Positions 51,643-58,904 of a DNA stretch of 64,000 bases are shown in pieces. Numbering within the stretch: position 1 is the stretch's first letter; each line of letters opens with the position of its first letter. The notes under the pieces are model-generated. The model made no database searches and was not told the DNA's origin. It saw only the letters and a program-made list of their open reading frames with translations. The stretch comes from Erysipelotrichaceae bacterium (lineage in GTDB: Bacteria > Bacillota_I > Bacilli_A > Erysipelotrichales > Erysipelotrichaceae): positions 1 through 64,000 of the forward strand of contig JAFQZR010000027.1 of the NCBI GenBank assembly GCA_017405785.1, written 5' to 3'. The position numbers and the translations under genes were made by a program.

Positions 51643-52401
51643 CTAATTCTCCGTAAAAAGCATAGCTCTGATGTTATGAATATACGCCTGTCTGCGGCTC
51701 TGCACTGATTCTTCACTCTCATTGATTTCAGCGATGAAATACTCGCAGAGATAACTGGAAATCGGATTCTGATAAGGAATGATGACAATGTTTTCCGGAT
51801 CAATATCATATGTGGACAGAATCGCTCTCATCTGCGCAGCAGATACTCCTTTCATATTCCAGAGTTCCTCAATTGTCTTCTCTCTGTTTGTTCCCGCCAG
51901 TACGCCAAAGGAATAGCTTTCAGGTGCCATCTGCCAGATGTAGACTTCCAGACCTTTGTCGGTTGGAAGATCAAAGTATTCAGGATAGTGTTCTCTTAAT
52001 TTTGTCAGATCATCACTGTCTGTTCCCCGGTCTTCTTGAGCAGTGTAATACCATGGAATATCACTCACATCATAACCGATGTTAAACTGACTGTTATCTT
52101 CTGTAACCTGACGATCAGAAAATTTAACATCTGTAACTGTTTCTGTATTTCCGTCATAATAGATTACGATCATTCTGTTAGTGTCCCCGGGATTCAGGTA
52201 AATGTCTCCATAAAACCCGCTGAGCATACTGTCCGGCTGGCCCCATGCTTTCAGGATTTTTTCACGGCGAACATTAAACAGTTTTTTGTTGGCTTCTGCT
52301 TCACTCCAGGTAAAAACCTTCTCAAGAGCAGGCAGTTTTGAGCATCCGGTTAAAACCAAAAATGATGATAAAACGACAATAAATATTAAACCTTTTTTCA
52401 T
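51643..52401 (-). CDS. Lipoprotein of unknown function
   Basis: 252 residues. Lipoprotein signal peptide with lipobox LVLTGC (lipid-modified Cys20), so LspA at 3993 should process it. Residues about 35-95 (KKLFNVRREKILKAWGQPDSM...GDIYLNPG) look like a BamE/SmpA-type small domain. The rest (about 110-250) is unassigned. It overlaps the DUF4037 gene by 4 bases (ATGA), forming an operon with DUF4037 and the TPR protein. Confidence 0.75.
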   Translation of the reverse strand: MKKGLIFIVVLSSFLVLTGCSKLPALEKVFTWSEAEANKKLFNVRREKILKAWGQPDSMLSGFYGDIYLNPGDTNRMIVIYYDGNTETVTDVKFSDRQVTEDNSQFNIGYDVSDIPWYYTAQEDRGTDSDDLTKLREHYPEYFDLPTDKGLEVYIWQMAPESYSFGVLAGTNREKTIEELWNMKGVSAAQMRAILSTYDIDPENIVIIPYQNPISSYLCEYFIAEINESEESVQSRRQAYIHNIRAMLFTEN

Positions 52402-53339
52402 ACTCCAATCAAAATGTTCAGATTACGGATCTCACCATCCGTAATTTTTTTATTTACAGCCTGTGCCTGTTTCTCCAGGTCAGTGCTTTCCGTATCACTC
52501 AGTTTCTGTCTGTATAATTCATCCGCAACCAGTGATGCTATAGTATCAATCATGCCTTTCTTGATCTTGGCTTCTTCATCACTGTTTCCGCTGTTGAGCA
52601 GATATTCCGCAAACTCTGCAACAACAGGCAGAATCTCAAGCTGCCTTAAACCGGCAAACTGCCACTTGTAATAAGGCGTATACCTGTTATTCAGAAGGTA
52701 GACTACATGTATCGTTGCATTTACGAATTCACTGATGCATAACTGTGCAGCACCCAAATCGTTTCTTTCCAGTGTTCTGGCATAGTTATACTGACCAGCC
52801 TGATTCATCAATACCAGATAACCGGCCAGTTTCTTCTTTCTGATGTCCTCAGGATAGTCGGACAGTCTTTTTCTTAAAGTAGTGACTACATCACTTTCAT
52901 CTTCAAAGATCTCACCGTTGACTGCTTCCAGCAAGGCATATTCCGGCAAGGTCAGCCACTGATAGTAACTCAGAGTTCCGTCGGAAGTACCGATCTTTTC
53001 TTCAAAATACTGTCTGGCACGGAACACCCCTACTCTGTTTCCGCCAACCGGTGACAGCAGGCTTCTTTTGTATCCCATGAATTCCTTTGAAAGCTTGTTA
53101 TAGGCTTTTTCAAGCTGAAAGGCTGTTGATTCACTGACTATGCTTTCATCCGGCAGAAAAAGACAGAACCCCGGTTCAAAATCGTGATCCTGGGAGATCT
53201 CATCATCAAAGCCGTAACACTGCGATCCCGAGCCGGTCAGTCCCACAGCTATCTTTTCTCTTAGTCCCGGGAACTGAGTGTCCAGCATCTGTTTTCCGCA
53301 GTATTCATAGTACCGTCTGGCCAATTCAAGACCTTTCAT
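52398..53339 (-). CDS. DUF4037 protein, nucleotidyltransferase-like
   Basis: 313 residues. Near the N-terminus GLTGSGSQCYGFDDEISQDHDFEPG (about 34-58) fits a polymerase-beta-like nucleotidyltransferase motif GS-x-G-D-x-D, followed by a helical region. DUF4037 proteins probably transfer nucleotides to small molecules or RNA, but none is characterised to my knowledge. It overlaps the TPR gene by 14 bases and the lipoprotein gene by 4. Confidence 0.78.
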   Translation of the reverse strand: MKGLELARRYYEYCGKQMLDTQFPGLREKIAVGLTGSGSQCYGFDDEISQDHDFEPGFCLFLPDESIVSESTAFQLEKAYNKLSKEFMGYKRSLLSPVGGNRVGVFRARQYFEEKIGTSDGTLSYYQWLTLPEYALLEAVNGEIFEDESDVVTTLRKRLSDYPEDIRKKKLAGYLVLMNQAGQYNYARTLERNDLGAAQLCISEFVNATIHVVYLLNNRYTPYYKWQFAGLRQLEILPVVAEFAEYLLNSGNSDEEAKIKKGMIDTIASLVADELYRQKLSDTESTDLEKQAQAVNKKITDGEIRNLNILIGV

Positions 53340-54165
53340 TGATTTCTCTGATCCTTTCCTTCAGTTCATCACTGTAGCTGTACCACTGGAAATACTCGTA
53401 TATAGGATAACACTTATCTGCTACAAAGGCATAGTAACCGTCACGTTCGGTATTCTCATCATCCAGACACAGCTGGGCATTATAGAGATACTCGACGATC
53501 CGGTTTTCACTGTCTTCGTTCAGTCCGTGCCTGGCAATATAGGCATCAGCCAGATTAAGCCAGGCCATGGCTTTTTCCAGTTCGCTCTGCGGACATTTTT
53601 CCAGTATTTCCATGGATTTGTAATAAAGCTTCTCAGCTTCATCAAACTGCTTCAGCTGTACTAAAGTCGTAGCCATGTTATTGCATAATGATGCGTACTT
53701 GTATTCGTTGTTTTCAAGATGTTTCTCATAGATCTTCTCTGCCTTGCGGAACAGTTCCATGGCCTTGTCAGGTTCATCGAACGCAGTATAAACCGTTGCC
53801 GCATTGGTATAGCATGTTGCACCGGATACGGATTCCTCATATTTCAATACTGGCAGTAACTCTAAGGCCTTTTTTATGGTCTCGTAACCTTTGTCTTTAT
53901 CACCGATTTTACGGTAATAACCCATCATTTCGTTATATACCATGAATTCACCCTGTCTGTCATTGCTCATCTGAGCTTCACCGATCCAGAACTTCAGCAT
54001 GTTTTCAGCCTGCAGGTATTCACCCTCACTCATCAGCTCATCCAGTTTCTCCGAGATCCTGGTCTGAGGAATATGGCTTACCTTCTGTTTTGTTCCTTCA
54101 GGTTTACCGCATACAACGCATTCAGGTTCAAGATAATCTTCAGGTTTGATTGTATCGTTATTCAT
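53326..54165 (-). CDS. Tetratricopeptide-repeat protein
   Basis: 279 residues from the ATG at 54165 (AAGGAG six bases upstream; the frame is open to 54252 without a site). An N-terminal CVVCGKPEG knuckle precedes five to six TPR-like helical pairs (about 25-250; e.g. DEPDKAMELFRKAEKIYEKHL). TPRs mediate protein contacts. As the first gene of the DUF4037 operon, it may present a partner to the nucleotidyltransferase. Confidence 0.82.
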   Translation of the reverse strand: MNNDTIKPEDYLEPECVVCGKPEGTKQKVSHIPQTRISEKLDELMSEGEYLQAENMLKFWIGEAQMSNDRQGEFMVYNEMMGYYRKIGDKDKGYETIKKALELLPVLKYEESVSGATCYTNAATVYTAFDEPDKAMELFRKAEKIYEKHLENNEYKYASLCNNMATTLVQLKQFDEAEKLYYKSMEILEKCPQSELEKAMAWLNLADAYIARHGLNEDSENRIVEYLYNAQLCLDDENTERDGYYAFVADKCYPIYEYFQWYSYSDELKERIREINERS

Positions 54166-54238
54166 ATACTGCTCCTTAAGTGAAACTATCTCTGATTTAA
54201 TGATACCATTTTTAAGCACAATTATTATCTGATTGTTA

Positions 54239-54244
54239 TATAAT
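54239..54244 (+). promoter_or_regulatory. -10 box six bases before murI (candidate leaderless start)
   Basis: TATAAT at 54239-54244, GTAGAC, ATG at 54251. A perfect -10 but no good -35 at 16-18 bp, and no ribosome site. Confidence 0.4.
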
Positions 54245-54250
54245 GTAGAC

Positions 54251-54958
54251 ATGAATATCGGTGTATTTGATTCCGGAATCGGAGGATTGACGGTACTTGA
54301 AGAAGTAATCAGACTGCTGCCAGGCTATGATTACATTTTTTACGGTGATTCAGCCAATAATCCTTACGGTGAAAAAAGCGATGAAAGACTGATGGAAATC
54401 ACTTCTGATATCGTTGAGTGGTTCAGACAGAGAGACTGCAGACTGATCATCATTGCCTGTAATACAGCCACTACCAGATGCCGCAAGGAACTGATGAAGA
54501 AATATCCGGAACTAGTTTTCATCGGTACCGTTCCGGCGGTAAAACTGGCTTGTGACAAGGGATATAAAAACATCCTGATCATGTCAACACCGGCGACAAA
54601 TGAATCAGAACGTCTCAATGAACTGATTACTCAGAACAGACGTGAAGGCCAGAATCTCTATCCTGTCGCCTGTTACGGACTGGCTGATGCCATTGAAAAT
54701 GACGTGCCGCAGGCTGTAGAGATCATTCTTGATTCTCTGAAAGAACAATACGGTGAAAAGAACATCGACTGCGTGGTACTGGGGTGCACCCATTATCCGT
54801 TCATCCGTGAAGACATTGAAAAACGCTTTCCGAATGCCGCTGTCATCGACGGATCCAACGGAGTAGCCCGTGAAACCCGCCGTCAGCTGAAGCTGCTGGA
54901 TTGTTACCCGCCTGAAAGCGAAGAAACTTCTCTGGAAGTACACTTTACCAAAAAATGA
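54251..54958 (+). CDS. murI: Glutamate racemase
   Basis: 235 residues from the ATG at 54251 (the usual N-terminus MNIGVFDSGIGGLTV; an ATG at 54233 lies inside the promoter). It makes D-glutamate for peptidoglycan. The two catalytic Cys are in IACNTATT (about 68-75) and GCTHYP, with YGDSANNPYG. At 235 residues it is shorter than most MurI (about 255-270), mainly at the C-terminus. It is convergent with the symporter gene across a bidirectional terminator. Confidence 0.93.
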   Translation: MNIGVFDSGIGGLTVLEEVIRLLPGYDYIFYGDSANNPYGEKSDERLMEITSDIVEWFRQRDCRLIIIACNTATTRCRKELMKKYPELVFIGTVPAVKLACDKGYKNILIMSTPATNESERLNELITQNRREGQNLYPVACYGLADAIENDVPQAVEIILDSLKEQYGEKNIDCVVLGCTHYPFIREDIEKRFPNAAVIDGSNGVARETRRQLKLLDCYPPESEETSLEVHFTKK

Positions 54959-54980
54959 AAAGGCCTGCAGGCCTTTTTTC
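54958..54980. terminator. Bidirectional terminator between murI and the symporter gene
   Basis: AAAAGGCC TGCA GGCCTTTT, 8-bp palindrome with T and A tracts on both sides. Confidence 0.85.
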
Positions 54981-54983
54981 TTG

Positions 54984-56162
54984 TTACTGATTACGCTTTT
55001 TCAGTCGGTGATCAAGTATGACATTGGCACTTATATCACCTGTTACATTAAGCGTTGTATAAAGCATGTCCAGTATTTTGTATATACCGGCATATAATCC
55101 GATGAATGTCAGCGGCAGACCCATCATTTCCAGATAAGTGGCTCCAATGACTACACCGCCTCCCGGAATACCTGGAGCAGACATGTTCAGTGCTACGGCT
55201 ATTGCCAGCATGTACAGATAACTGCCCAGTGTCAGTTCCAGCCCGAAACACCTGGCACAGAACAGACCTAAAAGCGAGAATGAAACAGCTCCGCCGCACA
55301 TGTGGATCGTGCATCCTAACGGCACTACCACATCCGTGATCTGCGGATCGATACCCAAATCCTCCTTACACAGTTTTACCGTATATGGCAGAGTTGCAGC
55401 TGAGGAACATGTTGACAGGGTAATAAGCCATATCGGTGAAACTTTCTGTATGAGCTCTCTGACGGAAAGTTTGCAGTAGATCATTACCGGAACAAGCATT
55501 ACCAGGATAAGTACGGCTATCCCGCACCGGTAAGCCGTAACAATGTATTTCAGTCCGGCCTTTAAGGCATCCAGCCCGAAACGCTGTACAGTTGTACCCA
55601 TTAAAGAGAATACCGCAATCGGTGTCAGATACATCAGATATGAAAGTATCTGATACAGGAAATCCCTGATTCTGGTGATGACATTCATCACTTTTTCCCG
55701 TTTCAGTCGATGAGCCAGCAAACCCCACAGATATGATACGGCAATGATGAAGAACAGATATTTACCGGTAAACAGTCCCTTCAGGTCCTTAGGCAACAGA
55801 TTCAGGAAGAAATCAGTGATCTTTATTTCAATCGTCGAGGCTTCGTAATCCTGATACATCAGTTCAAAACCGGCTGCCGGATCAATAAGCAGTATTATGG
55901 CGCTGGATAACAGAAATGACACAATGAACATTACCGCAAACAGAATGACCGCTTCTACCACGACATGGGTCTTGCTGGTACGGGACTGATAAATGGAAAC
56001 GGATATGGAAGTAAAGATCACCGGAAGGATCATGTACTTCAGAAAAGACAGATAAAAACTGCCCGCAAACTCAAAGGCCGTAACCCAATTACCGCCGACC
56101 AGTCCAAAGATAACGCCGCCTATCAAAGCGGCAAATGTCAGGTAACTAATGATTTTCTTCAT
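54984..56162 (-). CDS. Dicarboxylate/amino acid:cation symporter (SDF family)
   Basis: 392 residues, about eight membrane helices plus re-entrant loops. Motifs of the GltP/DctA family: VTLSTCSSAATLPYT (serine-rich loop), PLGCTIHMCGGAV, and a C-terminal SAPGIPGGGVVIGATY. It imports dicarboxylates or amino acids with Na+ or H+. It overlaps the aminotransferase gene by 17 bases, so the pair is one operon. An acidic or neutral amino-acid substrate is likely by family, though it cannot be specified. Confidence 0.9.
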   Translation of the reverse strand: MKKIISYLTFAALIGGVIFGLVGGNWVTAFEFAGSFYLSFLKYMILPVIFTSISVSIYQSRTSKTHVVVEAVILFAVMFIVSFLLSSAIILLIDPAAGFELMYQDYEASTIEIKITDFFLNLLPKDLKGLFTGKYLFFIIAVSYLWGLLAHRLKREKVMNVITRIRDFLYQILSYLMYLTPIAVFSLMGTTVQRFGLDALKAGLKYIVTAYRCGIAVLILVMLVPVMIYCKLSVRELIQKVSPIWLITLSTCSSAATLPYTVKLCKEDLGIDPQITDVVVPLGCTIHMCGGAVSFSLLGLFCARCFGLELTLGSYLYMLAIAVALNMSAPGIPGGGVVIGATYLEMMGLPLTFIGLYAGIYKILDMLYTTLNVTGDISANVILDHRLKKRNQ

Positions 56163-57303
56163 AGTATTTCCTGAACCTTTCCATCGCTATCCTGCTGTTT
56201 TCAATCGTTCCCAATCCGGATACACGAAAGTGCCCTTCCCCGGCAGAACCGAAAATGGCACCCGGAACGATGATGACATCAATATCATTCAGTGTCTTCT
56301 TGAAATACTCAAAACTAGGAATGTCTTCTTTGTTTTTTACCCAGATATACGGGCTGTCCGTTCCGCCGGTAACCTTAAAGCCCAGCGCTTCAAAGCTATC
56401 CTTCAGATAGGCAATGTTTTCCTTGTACATTCTGATGTTTTCCTCTATCAGAAGCCTGCTTTCAGGCAGATATGTCGCAATAGCACCGACCTGTGCCACA
56501 TAGGAAGCACCGTTAAAACGGTTGATCGTTCTTTCCCTAAATAAGACGGTATCTATCTCCTTAGGCAGGATGAAATATGAACATCTTAATCCGGTGAACG
56601 ATGCTTTCTTGGAAAAGCTTCTCATCTCAATGGCACACTGTTTGGAACCTTCTATCTCGTAGATGCTCTTAGGAACATCCGGTGAACTGATGAATGAGAA
56701 ATAGACATTGTCATAGACGATATACGCATTTTCCTTAACAGCGTAATCCACCCATTTCTGCAGCACATCATAAGTCATGGCATTGCCGACCGGATTGCTT
56801 GGCGAACAGATGTAGATGACGTCATAATGCTCTTCAGGAACGACCATCTGGTAATTCTCATCAAGCGGTGTGTAATACACTTCGCGTGACAGGGCATAAG
56901 CCCGGTTGCGGTAAATCGGATAAGTCGGATCAGCCAGCAGTATCTTACTGTTGAAATCAAAAAGCTCCAGGATGTTGGTACAGTCTGATTTCGTGCCGTC
57001 AGAAACATATACTTCATCAATCGTAAATCCCATATTCGGATAATCATTCTCCAGAATTGTCTTTCTGAGCTCAGGCAAGCCGTAATAACCGCCATAGCCA
57101 TGGAAGCTTGACATGTCCGCGAGATCGTCAACTGCCTTATGCATGGCCTCAATAACCGGTTTTACGATCGGTCTTGATACATCGCCTATGCCAAGGGAAA
57201 TAACATCCCGTTCAGGATGTTTTTCTCTGTATTCACGTACATACCGTTGGGCTGACGAGAAGGCATTTACCTTGTCGATCTTCAAAATGTTCTGATTGAG
57301 CAT
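56146..57303 (-). CDS. dapL: LL-diaminopimelate aminotransferase-like PLP enzyme
   Basis: 385 residues, fold type I. Motifs typical of DapL: SLGIGDVSRPI (about 35-45), FHGYGGYYGLPELR, VSDGTKSDCTNI, the Lys-PLP site SFSKKASFTGLRC, and NPVGNAMT. DapL converts tetrahydrodipicolinate to LL-diaminopimelate for lysine and peptidoglycan. Because it is coupled to a symporter, a related aminotransferase activity is possible. The start has no ribosome site but has a promoter six bases upstream. Confidence 0.82.
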   Translation of the reverse strand: MLNQNILKIDKVNAFSSAQRYVREYREKHPERDVISLGIGDVSRPIVKPVIEAMHKAVDDLADMSSFHGYGGYYGLPELRKTILENDYPNMGFTIDEVYVSDGTKSDCTNILELFDFNSKILLADPTYPIYRNRAYALSREVYYTPLDENYQMVVPEEHYDVIYICSPSNPVGNAMTYDVLQKWVDYAVKENAYIVYDNVYFSFISSPDVPKSIYEIEGSKQCAIEMRSFSKKASFTGLRCSYFILPKEIDTVLFRERTINRFNGASYVAQVGAIATYLPESRLLIEENIRMYKENIAYLKDSFEALGFKVTGGTDSPYIWVKNKEDIPSFEYFKKTLNDIDVIIVPGAIFGSAGEGHFRVSGLGTIENSRIAMERFRKYYEENH

Positions 57304-57338
57304 ATATTAATATTACACTTTCTGGCGATGATTGTAAA
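57304..57338 (-). promoter_or_regulatory. Promoter of the dapL-type gene (candidate leaderless start)
   Basis: Minus strand: TTTACA (57338-57333), 17-bp spacer, TAATAT (57315-57310), six bases, ATG (57303). No Shine-Dalgarno site. Confidence 0.6.
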
Positions 57339-57347
57339 AATTGAGGA

Positions 57348-58901
57348 TCAGATCTTCTTAAGGCCCTTGATCACGCCATTAAGCTGATATCTGATGTTGT
57401 TATTATTGACAGAGAGAACTTCTGCATCCATCAGTTCCCTGACCTTGCCAAGAGTCTTTTTCTGTTTTTCATCGTACTTATTAAAATTATCGCTTGTCAG
57501 CAGAATCCCTGAGAACAGTCCGTTTATCTTACTCAGGTATTCTTTCTGGTCTTCGCTGAGAGATATGTTATCTGTTCTTAGGAAAAATACATCCGGGTCA
57601 TTAAGGAAGGCTCTGCCGTTTAACTGACGTCTGTATACGGTATTGTCGATGGCATGGCTTGTGGAGACTCTTTCACGGTGAGTGATTCTTTCAAGGATCG
57701 TACCGTCCCAGTCCAGACCAACATCCGGTCCGATGCGGCAGTAATCAACCAGTCCGAAAGCCGGCATTAACGGGACTCCGCATCCCAGAATCAACTTGTT
57801 GCCGCAGATTTCCCTTAGCCATTTCATGGCATCGATCATCTTGGCAGCCCTGGATCTTTCTGCATCACCGAAAACGGCTCCGCCATACAGGAAGTCCAGC
57901 TTGACCATGTCAAAACCCCATTCGTTAAAGACTCTGTCAAAACACTTCTCAATGTAAGCCCTGACTTCCCTGTTATCCAGGTCCAGAGAACAGAATCCGC
58001 CCCAGTTGCAGCCATCTGACCAGTTCTCCCCTTCATACTTTAAGAACCAGTCCTGATGTTCTTTATACAACTGGCTCTTGGTAGCGGCCACAAACGGAGC
58101 CAACCATAAACCGCTGATGTATCCTTTGGAGTGAATACGGTCACATATCGGTTTCAGGCCATCAGGGAATTTTACCGGATCAGGCCGCAGCCAGTCTCCG
58201 ACTGCCGGTTCCCAGCCGTCATCGATCTGGAAAACATCTCCCGGCTGTAATAAACCTCTACATCCCCTGAGGTCTTCCTCGATGCTTTCAATTGAAATAT
58301 TCTCATAACGGTTATACCAGCTGGAATAACCGAACAGTTTCTTATCCGTTATCGGTTTTACATTCAGCAATTCAAACCAGCGGTCAAAAACCTCATCTTC
58401 CCTGCCTTCAATTACCGCAAAGCTGAAAGCCTTGAAACTGCCGTCACTTACTACTCCCTGACAGTCTCTGACAATGCGCAGCTGCTGTTTTTGGCAGTCA
58501 TAGAAGAAGATCGTATAACCCGGATATTCATCCAGGGAAGCAAACATTCTGTAATTGCTGCCGTTGCGGAAATAACAGTAGGAAAAGCCATGGAAACGGC
58601 CTTTTCTGCCGCTGTATTTGATGAAGTGATAATCACCATAGCGGTCCAGTCCAAAATCACTGACCAGCTTTTTCGGTGTGAACCTCAGGCCTCTGATGTT
58701 GTCAGTAGCACTGTATTCCGGACACCAGGTCCAGGTCTGATAACCGTTGAAAAACATCTTCTCTGCCGGCTTGACATGGAGAAGAGCTTCAGCCTTTTCC
58801 AGCTCACCGTGAATCTCAACGTTGATGATGTTTATTTCCTGTAATGGCTGTTCGCCCTTCAGTGAATTGACCTGCCATTTAATTGTTCCATTCTCTGCCA
58901 T
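57348..58901 (-). CDS. GH36-type alpha-galactosidase
   Basis: 517 residues. Barrel motifs FQIDDGWEPAVGDW (about 217-230), GLWLAPFVA, the catalytic nucleophile Asp in MVKLDFLYGG (about 334) and the acid/base region CRIGPDVGLDWDG. It would remove alpha-1,6-galactose from raffinose-type sugars or galactomannan. It is shorter than the 700-residue GH36 enzymes and has no signal peptide, so it acts on imported sugars. AGGAG lies before the ATG. It starts 3 bp after the GH2 gene (co-transcribed). Confidence 0.88.
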   Translation of the reverse strand: MAENGTIKWQVNSLKGEQPLQEINIINVEIHGELEKAEALLHVKPAEKMFFNGYQTWTWCPEYSATDNIRGLRFTPKKLVSDFGLDRYGDYHFIKYSGRKGRFHGFSYCYFRNGSNYRMFASLDEYPGYTIFFYDCQKQQLRIVRDCQGVVSDGSFKAFSFAVIEGREDEVFDRWFELLNVKPITDKKLFGYSSWYNRYENISIESIEEDLRGCRGLLQPGDVFQIDDGWEPAVGDWLRPDPVKFPDGLKPICDRIHSKGYISGLWLAPFVAATKSQLYKEHQDWFLKYEGENWSDGCNWGGFCSLDLDNREVRAYIEKCFDRVFNEWGFDMVKLDFLYGGAVFGDAERSRAAKMIDAMKWLREICGNKLILGCGVPLMPAFGLVDYCRIGPDVGLDWDGTILERITHRERVSTSHAIDNTVYRRQLNGRAFLNDPDVFFLRTDNISLSEDQKEYLSKINGLFSGILLTSDNFNKYDEKQKKTLGKVRELMDAEVLSVNNNNIRYQLNGVIKGLKKI

Positions 58902-58904
58902 ACA

